A stretch of 64,000 nucleotides of DNA from Tetrahymena thermophila SB210. Taxonomy: Eukaryota > Ciliophora > Oligohymenophorea > Hymenostomatida > Tetrahymenidae. The stretch spans positions 64,727-128,726 of the forward strand of contig NW_002476569.1 in NCBI RefSeq assembly GCF_000189635.1, given 5' to 3'. Positions 1 to 12,895 of the stretch are shown here, piece after piece. Position numbers and translations under genes: made by a program. The stretch's first letter is position 1. Every line of letters begins with the position of its first letter. The notes under the pieces were generated by a model that was not told where the DNA came from, searched no databases, and saw only the letters and a list, made by a program, of their open reading frames with translations.

Positions 1-992
1 AAGGATAGACCATTACAATGACTCATAGAAATTTAAAATAAGAAGAAAAGTTCTTAAATTCAAGAGATTAATCAATAATAAAATATATTTATGATTAAAT
101 TCTATCAATCTAACTAGATTATTTTGTTTTAAACTCAGAAAATATATATCAAAATAATATTAACTTGATTATTTAAATTTGTTTTTGAAGAAATAATTCT
201 TAGTTATAAGAATATATAATATTTATATATATATAATTCTCTAGTTTAATATTTATTTTATTTAACCTTACATTTTTAATAAGAAAAGATCTTTTAATCA
301 AATTATATTTTTCTAAAATAAAATAATTTAAAATAACTTTAATTAACACTATTTTGGCTGAAAAATATCTTTTGTTATTATCCAAAGCTTTCTCAAATAA
401 AAAAAGAAATAAATAATTTATCATCTTTACACACCATTTATTACAAAATTTTATCTATTTTAAAGTGAAAAGACAATATCTTTCAGCACAAATTCATCAT
501 AGTATATTTTTCTTGCAAAAAAATATATTCGAATAATAAACCATTAAATAATTAGCATTCTACCCTTTCCAAATATTAACATAATTTCATGAAAATATTG
601 GAAATAAGTAATTACATAATATTATAAAACACATTGCTATTTGCGACATATTTTTTATGTAGCTAAGAAGCTACTAGTAAAAATTAAATAGAAAATTTAT
701 TAATTAATTGATTTATAATTTTTATGTTATTTTATTTTAATATGTTTTTGCTTACTTTTTAATTTTAAATAAATATTTTTGATTTTATTATTTTTATTTT
801 AATTAAAAAATAATTTAAAAATGTTTTTTTATATAAAAATTAATTTCTAAAAAAAGTTTTAATTTTTATCAATAAAATTTTCCTTTCAATAGTAAACTAA
901 AATAGTATATTTTATCTATTTAATTTATTTTCAATCATTCTGGAAATAAATGGTTGTCTCTCAACATCCACTATAATTTAATTCTTTGATCA
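1..992. other. AT-rich flank without a supported gene
   Basis: Almost pure A/T. A short minus-strand open stretch at about 200-424 reads as protein, but it has no partner exon, no family signature and a composition like the surroundings. With TGA as the only stop, chance ORFs of this length are expected here. Nothing else was recognised. Confidence 0.5.
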
Positions 993-1068
993 CAATATTA
1001 TTTTAATAAATAATTTACAAAATCAAATATTATTTTAATAAATAATTTACAAAATCAAATATTATTTT
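993..1068. repeat. 32-bp tandem repeat, about 2.4 copies
   Basis: The block starting aatattattttaataaa recurs at 994, 1026 and 1058, an exact 32-bp period. It lies just downstream of the stop codon of the LRR gene that ends at 1139. No function is visible. Confidence 0.85.
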
Positions 1069-1138
1069 ATAAATAGATTTATTAAATAAAAATGAAATAC
1101 TTAATTATTATTTTAGATAAATAAATTAATTTAATCAT

Positions 1139-3842
1139 TCAAAACAATGCTTGCAATTCTACTAATTTTTTCATCTTAAGCAGCTTAACTACATTAAATT
1201 CTGTATTCATACTATTTTAATTTAAGCAAAAAAATTTAAGTTTTAGAAGTATTTTTTATAGGTTAACAAATTTCATTAATATATTTTATAATAAGTATTA
1301 AATTCAAAGTCGGAGTAAGAATAAAAATACTCAAATATCATATTAATAAAATTTAACTATTTTCTTTGTTTATTGTTTGTTAACTTAGATTTTTATTCTT
1401 TTTTAAATAAGTAAGTAATAATTATCATAAAAAGTCAATTTACTTTTGCTAAAGATGGAGCTTAAGGACTTGGATATTTTTGCATTTCGAAATAGTAGAG
1501 CATAAAAATGATAAACCATTTTAACTTATATTATTTGACCTAAAAATAGCAATAATAAATTAGCAACCAATTAATTAAATTTAAATCCAAACATAGACTT
1601 ATAATCAAATTCTTTACAAAATACTTAAAGTTAAGGCATATAATTTCTTACAGCATGTTAATGAAGAACACAGTTCTATTAAACCCTCATCTTTTATATC
1701 ATTTTTACTTAAAGTAATAATTAGAAAATATTTAGTTTTGTTATGTTTTAAAGTGTAAGCATAAAAATATTTATTTTAAGAAGTTTTTTAAGTTTTACTC
1801 TAGTGAGAGCGTTAGAATTGACAGTTAAGCACATTATTTTAAAGCAGAACCTATAACAAAAGCTCCTTAAGTCCCAAGAATGTTTGAACTTTACAATAAA
1901 AAATAATTTATTGAAAAAAAAAATCTTATTTTAATGTTAATCAAATTCAAAAATTAATTTACAAGAGTAAAAGATTTAATTTGTAAAGCTTTTAGCAGCT
2001 TACTAAAGAATTAAGCAAACTCGAGGCACCAAAAGCACTTATATTGTTTTAACTATTAATAAATACATTTAAACATTAAAATAAAATTTATAAATTTATT
2101 TGAAAAAAAAACTATTTTTGCTATTTTTTTAACATTTTTTATTTATTTTTGTAAATTAAGAAACAATCTATTCCTTCTTATTTTTGTAGAAATAATAAAT
2201 TATAAATTTTACGCAATCTATAGTTCTAAGCTTGAGAGTTTATCTAACTTTGATAGACTCTACCCTAAATTACAAATCCCTTCATCATGAGCCTTATTTT
2301 CGCTTTTAATTAATAAAATATATTTGCTCAATGAAAAATAAAAATAATTGCTTTTGAATAAACAAAAAATAAATTTTTTTAAAATTAAACATTGAAATAC
2401 TACATTTGAATTAAGAATTCACTTACTTAAATTATTTCTCATTTTTAGCATTGTTAAAAATAGAAAATTTTAAATAAAATAATTTTAGAAAATTTTACAA
2501 TAAACTTATACTCAGCATCTAAATTTGAGTGCATTTTGCTAATGAAAAACTTAAGATTGATATTCCTTCAGCATCAATATTATTCCAGCTTTTATATTAA
2601 TTTTCATTTAGAAATTTAAAATACAAAAAATAATAATAATTACTTTAGTCCAAGATGCAATTGAACGATACTTTTAGATTATTGCAAATGTTATCCCAGC
2701 ATTATTACACCTTAATTAGAGATTTCGTTCTTACTTTTATAAAAAAAATTTGGTCAAATGAGAAAATAATATTCATCAATTACTGAATACTTAGACTTAA
2801 TTTTTATAGATTTTTACAGTTTCCAAAAGCAGACCCTAAAGCAGTTGCTCCTTAGACTCCAACTTTGTTAAAACTAAAAAAATAAATTTTATAAAATTAT
2901 AATGAAAATATTTTAAAGAAATTAATTAAAATTTGAAAATACATAGATAGATATATATTGATAAAATGTATGAAAAGCATAAATATAAAAATAATAATAC
3001 TCAAGCTAAAAAATAACATTTTAGAGGTTATTTAGGTTTTACAAATTTGAGACTAGCCCTACTGTGCCTTCTCCATTAATTTTATTCTGTCTGTCTCATA
3101 TAAATTAAAAATATTTATAAAACTAATATCAAAAGAAATTTAAATAGATTTATTAATTGGTCAACTTTCAAAATCAGAAGTAAAAAATTATTGCTTACGA
3201 AATTCTTAATTTTAGAGATTATAAATTCAAACAATTTACTAGACAAGAACCTATTGCTATAGCCCCTTCGTCACCGATTTAATTTCTTCTGAATTTAAAG
3301 ATTTTAAATTTAAATTGAAGAAATAATTATAAATTATTATTTTCTACATGAAACTGAGAGACAAAATTTAGATATTATTAGATTTCTTAAAAACATTTGT
3401 TATATTGATTATGTCTTAATTACTTATGCTACTCCAGCTTTTATTAGTTATAATTATATAAGAAAATATTATTACTAATTACAAATAAATAAGTTTTCAA
3501 AAAAATTAATAAATATTGATGAGCATATCTAATAAAATTGATAAATAAAAAATTTTTAAGTTATATTGAATTTTTTTCAAATCTTAGAAAAATAAAATTT
3601 AATAAATTAGAAATATTTATATGTATTTATCTACATTTTTTTTTTCTTTAAAACTATAAAATTTAATAAATAAATTAATTTAGAAGTTACTTACTCAAGA
3701 TTAACTTTAACTTTAGAAAAAGATTAAATGCAAGTATTTAATATCTTTTTATATGAAATTAATTTTTAAAAATTTGTTAATCTCATTTTTAGCATTAATT
3801 TACTTAATCTTATGTTTTAAACTTAATTGTTTATTAATCCAT
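1139..3842 (-). CDS. Leucine-rich-repeat protein, 14 exons, one LRR per exon
   Basis: Predicted 380-residue LRR protein, probably a protein-protein interaction scaffold; partner unknown. Exons (minus strand): 3842-3804, 3744-3695, 3437-3348, 3288-3199, 3090-3001, 2873-2784, 2733-2644, 2588-2499, 2302-2213, 2052-1963, 1888-1799, 1707-1618, 1524-1444, 1211-1139. Exons 3-12 are each exactly 90 nt, and every junction after exon 2 falls after codon position 2. Each encodes a ribonuclease-inhibitor-like repeat, for example RNQIGDEGAIAIG and KNDIKDEGLIEL followed by a Cys and an LxxLxLxL strand. All phases join, and the total is 1143 nt ending in TGA. The start at 3842 is inferred: it is the first ATG whose 13-codon exon joins in phase 0. 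Standard-code ORF finding misses it completely. There is no signal peptide or membrane helix. Exons 1-2 are the least certain part. Confidence 0.82.
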
Positions 3843-4480
3843 TTTTAATTTTTTATGTTTATTAGTTAGATATCTTAATTTATAAATTTTATTAAAATAA
3901 AAATTATTTAGCTTAAAAAAAAATTTTTTTGTATTGTTTTTTGAAAAATTATTAACAATAAATTTAGCTTTTTTTTCTACATAAATTTAGCTTTTTACTA
4001 ATAAGCCAAAAGTTATTTTTATTTGTAATAATTTAAATTTATAATAAATAATATTATTTAAAATGAAAATAAACTTTATATTTTACAATAAACTTTAAAA
4101 TATTATCTCCTTTTTACAACAACTAAATAAATAAATAAAAAATCAAATAAATTTATTTTTATCTTAATTGAACTTTATTTTTCTTTTTAACTCTCAACTG
4201 ATTGAATATCAAATCAATATCTTTTGATAATTAATTAATTAATTAGTTTTTGTATAGTCTTAAATGAGCTCTCATATTATTTATTTAATATATAAATAAT
4301 TGTTATTAATTAAATTGTATCATTTTTATTCTACTTTAAGAAATATACCTTCTTTTTAAAATTGCTGAACATATTTAAATGTGGGAGTATTTAATTTAAA
4401 AATTAATATAGATATTTAAAATTTCAAAAATTTAAAATAGGTAAAGATTAATAAATAGTTGATTCTTTATTTTAGTTTTA
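3843..4480. other. Intergenic, AT-rich
   Basis: Upstream region of the minus-strand LRR gene. Only A/T runs and short direct repeats; no coding signal on either strand. Confidence 0.6.
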
Positions 4481-4985
4481 GGGGGAAATTTTTAATGCAC
4501 AATTAATTTATTATCATTTAATTTGTTAAAAATAATTTTATTTCAAATTTAAATATATCTGATAATTGAATTCTGCTTTTATATTATAAAATTTTAAAGA
4601 GGAAAATTTTTAATTCACAATTAATTTATTATCATTTTATTTAATAAAAACAATTACTGTAAATGCTCATTAATTAAGGCATTCCCTAAGTACCTTTTTT
4701 GCCCAAAAAAAAGTGCCACACACCATAATCGAAAAAAAAAAAAATTAAGAAAAAAATGCCTTAATTAACGAGCATTTACAGTATATCTAAAATTTAGTAA
4801 CAATTAAAATGTTTAATTTAATTCTGTTTTATATTATAATATATAAAAGTGGAAAATTTTGTATACATTAATAATTTATTATCATCTAAATTTTAACAAT
4901 AGGTTTATATAAATTTAAATATTTATAATTGAATTATGTTTTTATATTTTAATATAAAAAAATTAAGCTTTAAAAAAACATAAAA
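4481..4985. repeat. Degenerate tandem repeat, unit about 120 bp, three copies
   Basis: The anchor ggaaaattttt, followed by aattaatttattatcat, occurs near 4483, 4601 and 4851. Spacing is 118 bp between the first two copies and 250 bp between the last two. Subtracting the 127-bp insertion at 4656-4782 leaves 123 bp, so the inverted-repeat element landed inside the second unit. Later parts of the unit (attgaattctgcttttatatt and variants) also recur in order. Confidence 0.75.
4655..4783. mobile_element. MITE-like element with 27-bp terminal inverted repeats and TA duplication
   Basis: The left end ctgtaaatgctcattaatta and the right end, read in reverse complement, match over 27 bp with one mismatch. 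The interior is short and A-rich, with no coding capacity. The element body spans 4657-4781 and is flanked by TA on both sides, the target duplication expected of Tc1/mariner-type transposition. Its insertion splits a roughly 120-bp tandem repeat, giving independent evidence of where the ends lie. The transposase source is not in this window. In a micronuclear sequence it could alternatively be an internal eliminated segment. Confidence 0.8.
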
Positions 4986-5054
4986 GGACAATTTATATTG
5001 ATTTTATTTTAATAATTTAAATTCGCTTTATATAAGACGAGCACAAAATTATTT

Positions 5055-7678
5055 TCATTTAAGTTCTGGATATGAGTTATGCTTGTAGAATTATATTTCA
5101 TCATCTAAAATTTTCATAACGTTTAAGCATGTTTCCTCTTTGAAAGGAGGAGCAACAACTTAAACATTTACTGGAAGACCTTCAGTATTTTATTTCATAT
5201 AAAAATCTACTCTTTTAGCTGGTAATTCTTTTATTCTGGAATTATTGAAATGTTGTTCTTCCTTCTAAACTTTGGTTACTGGCAAAACACCTGTTGATAT
5301 TTTAGAATATTAAAAAGGAAATTAATTAATGAGTAAGTAGAAGTAAATTATATTAAATTTAATATTTTTGTTACCACAAGGGAAGTTCAAGTAGTTCCAA
5401 ATAAAAGTGTATAGACAAACGGGTGTAGAATCTAAAGAACTAGAATGAGGGAGAGCAGGTGCTCCAAATGAAGGGCAAATAATTGCTTCTATTTCATGGT
5501 CATCAAATAATCTCAAGTAATCCTATTGTAATTAACCAATTTTGTATTGTAGTTTATTTAACTCCTCAACCTGTAATCTGTTTGTTTAAGGTAACAATTC
5601 AGCAAATGATTTCTCTCCTAACATATAAAATAGCACACTGAGAAATCTTTTAATCAAAGGGGGAGTTGAAGCAAAAATATCAATCATCAAATACTCTTTT
5701 ACAGTGTCTTTTGATTCATTAAAATAAAAAAATGAATAAATACTTGATAATATATATATTTGTTAATTATAAATTAAATAAAACTGATAAAAAATTATTT
5801 AATTAAAATAATATTTTTACCTTCTTGACTCAATAAATCATAAATTCCTTAGAAGCTATCTGATAGCAAGAATTATATAAATCCATTTTTAATGGAATCA
5901 ACATCTGGCAAATCAACTTCTACTAGTTGATGGCCTTAAGCTCTAAGCTTTTCGACAGCGATTTCTACAGCTCTTTGGTTAGCGAGAGTGCAATCAAATG
6001 ACTTAAGAGTTTTAAAGTAGCCAAATCTTCTTTATTTTTTATTATTGCTTAGTTCTGTTTCGTTAATCTGCTATGTTGGGAAAAAGGGGTCTCTTTCATG
6101 TAACTTGAATTTCTATAAGTATTAAGGATCGCTCAATTATCTAAAAAATAAGATTAAATCATCAACAGATTTGCAAATAGGTCCAGATGCGCACTAATTA
6201 ATAAGTGAAAAAAAAGATTTAATATTAATTTACTACTTCTAAAATGTATGTGAAATAAGTAAATAAAGATGTCAAAAGAAACAGATTGCTTTTTACCAGA
6301 ACAGTTTTTTATCCATTGAAAGCCTTTGAATAGAAAGTATGACCAGACATAATTGTTCTTTAAGCAGTTGGCTTAAATCCATAAACACCACACATTGCTT
6401 TTTATTATTAATAAAAAATTGTAAGCACATTTAAAATTTAGGCAACTAAATAGTTTGTAGATGCAATAAGTAATTAGAGCAATCAAAATTTTTCATCAGA
6501 AATTAATTAAATTTTTTATAATGTGAGGAAAATATTATTATCAAGATTTTATAAAAAATACTTAATAAAATTGATGCGTCATAAGGAAAATAAAAAATTG
6601 ATTATTTCTTCTTTCTTTCTATATTCAAATCTTTTATAATTTTTATAGAGATTTTTTCTAAATTTTTTTTATTTACCTGCAGGAATTCTAATAGAACCGC
6701 CTATATCACTTCCCATTCCACCAGGAGACATTCTAGCTGCAACTGCAGCACCTTCTCCACCAGATGAACCTCCAGCGTATTTTGTTTTGTCCCAAGGATT
6801 TAAGACTCTTCCATAAACATCATTTACAGACTCATAAATCATAGCAGCTTAAGGAACATTTGTACGTAAAAAGGGAATAGCTCCTCCAGATTTTAAGAGC
6901 TTAACACAAAATCCATCCTCTTTAGGAATGTGATCTAGTCTAAAAATAGATCCAATTGTTGCAGGATAACCTTTTTTGGCATACAAAAATTAAATAAATT
7001 TTAAATTTATAAATAAAAATTCATCATTTTAGAAGGGTTTTTAAAATATTTTTCTTTTTAAATAATCAAATAATTTAGTATTTTTAAATATAATTTAGGT
7101 AGATTTTATTTTAAATTCAATTTAATTAGTTCCTCCTTCAAGTTTCTATTTAAAACTAATAAACTTAAAAATATATATTTATTACCTTTCTCATCAAAAG
7201 TTTCTTTCATAGAAATAGGGATACCAAATAGAGGGAGTGAGCACAATGGAGAATTTTCTTTTCTTAGTTTATCACATTCCTTTGCTGCTTCAATTGCTTC
7301 TTCATACTTTAAATGTGTAACTATTCCAAATTCTATGCCATGTTTCTACACTCTTTAAGAAAATATATTGACTAAATCCACACTTTTAACTATTTTTTCC
7401 TCAAGCATCTTTTTCAACTAAGTGATATCGCTGTTCAACACTTTATTTATAATGTCTTATGACAAATTTGGAGTGGGTATAATCAAGTTTTTTAGGTCTT
7501 AATTCCTCTTCTGAATAAATTTCCTAACTTTGCTCTTTTAAATTAAGATTTTGACTTTTTTTATAGCAGAACGCAGAATAAATGATCCAAACTTAACACC
7601 TAAACATGCTCCAATGAAGTAAGCAACATACTTCATGGAAATTTACTTTTCAAGAAAATTAGTTAAATTAAAATCCAT
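5055..7678 (-). CDS. FAAH-like amidase 1
   Basis: Amidase-signature serine hydrolase of the fatty-acid amide hydrolase type, predicted to cleave lipid amides such as N-acylethanolamines to fatty acid and amine. 609 residues in six exons: 7678-7186, 6970-6677, 6397-6297, 6193-5821, 5707-5375, 5290-5055, total 1830 nt, stop TGA. The triad is visible as Lys158 (PISMKE), Ser233 (GGSSGGEG) and Ser257 (SDIGGSIR). The spacings of 75 and 24 residues equal those of rat FAAH Lys142-Ser217-Ser241. A hydrophobic stretch near residues 17-35 could anchor the N-terminus in a membrane, as in FAAH. It is the last gene of a head-to-tail array and is closest to copies 2 and 3, whose six exons have identical lengths. 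Exact substrate unknown. Confidence 0.93.
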
Positions 7679-8645
7679 CTTTGTTTAGTCTATGATAGAG
7701 CTCCTTATAATCTAATTTATTTAAGTGAAACAAATTTTATTGATATCTTTTTTTTATTAAAAAAGTAAGAAACGATTAAGACTTTAAGCAAATCTTAAGC
7801 TGCTTATTGCATAACTTACCAATCTTAATTATCACTGATTTCGCAATTGATCAAAATACTATTGATTTAATTCAAACAGTTTACATCTAAAAACGTCAAC
7901 TTATAATTAAGAATTTATCAGTCTGTCTTAATTTTTTATTACTAAAATTTTGTAAAGAAAAATTTATGAAGATTTATTTGTTTACTTTACAACTTTACTT
8001 TGTTTGTCATTTTTTCTTTCATAATTTTATAAAATCATTAAAAGCAATTTAACGTACTTGATAAATAAAAGCTTAAATTAAATAATAAATATTCATTTTA
8101 TATCTTTTTATGGTAATAATAATTGTGTAAAAAAGCATATTTACCTTAATAAAAGCCATATTTATAACAATAAATAATAAGCTATTTAAAATAATATTTA
8201 ACAACTTAATTGTTTTATTTGTAAATTATTCTCATAATATTGATATAAATTCATTTTGCTCTTTATAATTTTAATATAGGATTTATCAAAAACTAATTAA
8301 ATCAAATAAAAAATTATATTTTAAATTTTTGGTATAAATAAATATATAGGGTTACCAGTTCAGTATTTCTAACCAAATAAATACTTTAGAAATGATATTA
8401 TTTTAAAGATTAAATCAAATAAATTTAATGACTAAAATAAATTGATAAGGAAATAGTTACTTTATTATAGATATCTATCTATATATATTTTTCTTAAATT
8501 GTGAAAATAAATAATTTTGTTTAGACATTTTTAAAAAGTTGATATCTTTAAACACATAAATGCATTACATTTAATAATATTTTTTAATATTTGTAAAGAA
8601 TATATTTATTTATCTATTGTCAATTATAGTTTAGATAATTATTTT
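7679..8645. other. Intergenic between amidases 1 and 2
   Basis: Upstream region of amidase 1 and 3' flank of amidase 2. AT-rich, no ORF with coding character, no recognisable motif. Confidence 0.6.
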
Positions 8646-11381
8646 TCATTTAAGTTCTGGATATGAGTTATGTTAGTAGAATTGAATATCATCGTCTAAC
8701 ATTTTCATTACATTCAAGCATGTTTCTTCTTTGTAAGGAGGAGCAACAACTTAAACATTTACTGGAAGACCTTCAGTATTTTACTTCATGTAATGGTCTA
8801 ATCTTTTTGTAGCCAATTCTCTTGTTCTTGAATTATTGTAATGTTGTTCTTCTTTCAAAACTTTAGTTACTGGTAAAACACCTTTTCAAAATAGTAATGA
8901 TTATTTATAAACATAATTATTTCTTTAAATCAATTAGTTAGTAGAAGTAAGTTTTTAAATAAATATTTAATTTTATATTTTACCACAAGGGAAATTCAAA
9001 AAGTTCCATATGAAGGTATAAAGACTAACAGGGGCTGAGTCAATAGAGCTAGAATGAGGAAGAGCAGGAGCACCAAATGAAGGACAGATAATTGCTTCAA
9101 TTTCATGATCATCGAACAATCTTAAATATTCAATCTATAACTTATTTATGTTATATTATAATTTATTAAGTTCTTCTACTTTAAGTCTATTGGAATTGGG
9201 TAATAGCTAAGCAAAAGTTTTTTCGCCAATTAAGTAGAATATAACTGTTAAAATTCTTTTTAAGATAACAGGTGTAGAGGCAAAAAACTCAATAGTCATA
9301 TATTCTTTCACAAAATCTATTTATAAACAAATAAAAATTAATATGTTTTGCTGTTTATTTAAAGATAAATTTCATTCTAATTTGATATAGTAGGTATATT
9401 GATTTTTATTAATTTTTAAAAAAATTAGAATTAATTTATATATTTTTCAAAAATTTAATAATAATTTATTTTATTTAAAAAAATTACCCTCTTTGCTTAA
9501 TAAATCTTTCATACACATTAACTCATCTGATAATAAGAATTAAATAAATCCATCTCTAATTTACTCTACGTTTGGTAAAGTTATTTCTACTAGTTAATGG
9601 CCTTAAGCTCTAAGCTTTTCTACTGAGATTTCTACAGCTCTTTGATTAGCAAGAGTGCAATCAAATTCTTTAAGAGTCTTAAAGTAACCAAATCTTCTTT
9701 GTTTTTAATTATTATTGAGTTAGGCTTCATCAATCTACATTAATGGAAAAAATGTGTCTATCTCTTGCAATTTAAACTTTTTTAAATATTAAGGATCACT
9801 CAACTATCTAAAGAATAAGATCAAGTCATCAACAGATTTACAAATAGGTCCAGATGCGCACTAATTAAATATATATTAGTAAAAAATTGGTTTAATAGCT
9901 AGTCATTACTTAATTATCAAAAATGTTAACTAATCATTTTAATAACATTTTAAATTAATGGTTTATTAATATTTATTTTTATTACTAAAACTGTTTTTTA
10001 TCCATTGAAAGGTTCTGAATAAAAAGTATGTCCTGACATAACGCTTCTTTAAGCAGTTGGCTTCAATCCATATACACCACACATAGCTTTTAATTAAAAT
10101 GAAAAAAAGATGTAAGTCAATCTTTATAATGTTTGTTTAATTTAATAAATTTTAAACAAAGTAACCAATTTTTTTGACTTAATTAATTAAAAAATTTTTT
10201 ATCATGCCTATTAAATCTGAAGATTACTGAGTAAATTAAGACTTAAAAATTTTTTTAAAGCAACATCAATGATAAAATAAAAACTATTTCAAATTTTATT
10301 GAATTAGCTGTTTCTAAAATAGATATTTTAATGTTCAAATATTTTCAATATATTATTTCTTGTATCTTAAGTTAATTTATTGTTATTATTATTATTATTT
10401 TAACATTTACCTGCAGGAATTCTAATAGAACCACCTATATCACTTCCCATTCCACCTGGTGACATTCTAGCAGCGACTGCAGCACCTTCTCCACCAGAAG
10501 AACCTCCTGAATATTTAGTTTTATCCCAAGGATTTAAAACTCTACCATAAACTTCATTTACAGACTCATAAATCATACCCGCTTATGGAACATTTGTACG
10601 TAAAAATGGAATTGCTCCTCCAGATTTTAAAAGCTTAGCACAAAATCCATCCTCTTTTGGAATATGATCAATTCTAAAAATAGAACCAACTGTAGAAGGA
10701 TATCCTTAAATAAAATAAATAAATTATGTAATTAAATATTTTGTTTTCAAAATAAATAGTGAGGGATTTAAATTTAATCTATTTTTTATATTTTTTAAAG
10801 TCATATTTAAAAGAAGAATAGATTTTCAATATTATTTTAAATAAAAAATAATTTCCCTCTTTTAAATATTTTATGTAATAAAAAATACCTTTTTCATCTA
10901 TTGTTTCTTTCATAGAAATAGGAATACCAAACAGAGGAAGTTAACAAAGAGGAGAATTTTCTTTTCTAAGTTTATCACATTCTTTAGCAGCTTCTATAGC
11001 TTCTTTGTACTTTAAATGAGTGATAATTCCATATTCAACTCCATATTACTAAGCTCTTTTTGAAAAAATGTTAACCAAATCCTCACTGGTTACAGATTTT
11101 GCTTCAAGCATTTTTTTCAAATGAGTAATGTCACTATTCAATACTTTGTCTATGATGTCTTAGGTCAAATTTGGAGTAGGAATTTACAAATTTTTTAAGT
11201 TTTGATTCCTCTCTTGGATAAAATTTCTCACTTTTTTCTTTTGTATAAAGATTTTGACTTTTTTTATTGCAGAACGCAGAATATAGGACCCAATTTTAAA
11301 TCCTAAATAAGCACCCATTAAGTAAGTTACATACTTAACAGGAATTTATTTTTCAAGCATATTACTTAAATCGAAATTCAT
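8646..11381 (-). CDS. FAAH-like amidase 2
   Basis: Second tandem amidase-signature hydrolase, 609 residues, probable lipid-amide hydrolase. Exons 11381-10889, 10704-10411, 10086-9986, 9860-9488, 9316-8984, 8881-8646; exon lengths 493, 294, 101, 373, 333 and 236 are the same as in copies 1 and 3. The triad Lys158, Ser233 and Ser257 is intact, and GGSSGGEG and [10 protein letters not shown] are both present. The N-terminus has a moderately hydrophobic segment ([15 protein letters not shown]) that could be membrane-associated. The C-terminal end HNSYPELK is shared with copies 1 and 3. Intron sequences are diverged while exons remain alike, so purifying selection on the protein is likely. No start ambiguity: the first ATG matches those of its sisters. 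Confidence 0.93.
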
Positions 11382-12895
11382 GTTTTTTTTTTGTTCTAAT
11401 AAATATAATTAATAATTTTTTTTAATTAATTATTTTCAAAAAGGTAATTGATTTGTTTTCTTATTTTAATCGAGTAAGTCGGGATTAAGATTTTCAGATA
11501 AATTTATTGTTAATAATTGCGTATTGTTTGTATTACTAAATAATATATACAAATGACAACTTTATTAAAATTTGCAATTATTTATATTAAACAAATTACA
11601 TTAAAAAATTTAACTTGAAATTGATTAAAGATTATATCAGTCTCAATTTTCGTTACTTAAATTCTGTAAAGGTAACAAATTAATATTTTTACTTACTCTA
11701 CTTAAGTAACTCCTAATAAAATGCTAAACAACTAAGAATCATTTTTAGTTTCTCTTTTTAAATGAAGGTATCATTTTCAATCAATACAATTTTTTAAATA
11801 TTGAATAATATTCTAACACAATTCAAATAAAACAGAATTTAAAATAATTTCTTATATCTTAAAGTAAAACATATTTTTTTTACAGTAAATTTATGGAAGT
11901 AAATAAATAAATTTATAGGAAGAATAAAAAGCTTAATTTTAATATTAAATTCTAATGGATAAATTATTTGCGTGTCTTTTAATCAATTTTTAAGAATCTA
12001 TCAAAAAAGTTTGTTTTTACAAATTTCAATTACATAAAAATTATTTAAAAAATTGACTTAGTAAATTCAATCATATTTAATCATAATGATATCTTTGATA
12101 AGTATATTAAAGTAATCTAATTTAAGTTGTATGTATTTATATTGCTAGCCTTTAAATAAATTAACACTATTTTCACTAATCACCACATTTAAAAGTAATT
12201 ATGATCTTTAAGATGTTTGTATACATATTTATCAACATTTTTTCTTTTTTAAAAATGAAATCAAAGATATTTATCATAAAATCATTCGTTTTTTATCAAA
12301 ATATTTAAAAATAAATTATTCATTAAAAATTAATATTTCAAATTTTTAGGGTTTAACTCCATCAAAAATATTTTTTTTAATTTAAAAATGCCTAATCAAG
12401 AAGAATTTGAAAAAATATTACAAAAGATGCTTTTTTTGATAAAGTTAACATTTATCTGACAGATATAGCCTGTAGCTTTGATTTCTTCCTCTTAACTTAA
12501 CTCTATGAAGGAGATTTATGTATTCTACCACATGTAGTTATAATAATAATATATATGTTAAATTAATTAATGAAATACATATTTTATATATTTATAAAAA
12601 TACAAAATTAATTATCTTATATTAAAATGTTCACCTTATTTTCTATTATTGTTAAGATCTTATTTCTGAGTGAGCTATATCCATTGATAATTGCTTGGTA
12701 GGTTTTTTTTAAAAAAAATAAAAGTGGTTTAATTTTTTTAAGAATGAAGAATTATAAAAATTGATAATAATTTAATTAAATCATTTAAAAAGCTTTTAAA
12801 AAATAAAAAATTATGTAAGACAAACTTTTATTTTAGACTAAATTAAATTATGTGTTTATTTATGTTATTTCAGCTGAAATAAATATTTTTATGAA
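11382..12895. other. Intergenic between amidases 2 and 3, with a possible frameshifted coding scrap
   Basis: Mostly AT-rich. On the plus strand an ATG at 12388 opens MPNQEEFEKILQK and stops at 12459. In the next frame the same place continues as DAFFDKVNIYLTDIA and stays open to about 12540 with raised G+C. This looks like a short coding piece with a one-base shift, but no family is recognisable and it may be chance. Confidence 0.3.

Noticed and set aside
1440-3480. Plus-strand series of short exon-like peptides with AP-x-x-P motifs about every 200 bp
   Set aside because: They are the antisense of the minus-strand LRR exons; the plus-strand phases do not join, whereas the minus-strand ones all do.
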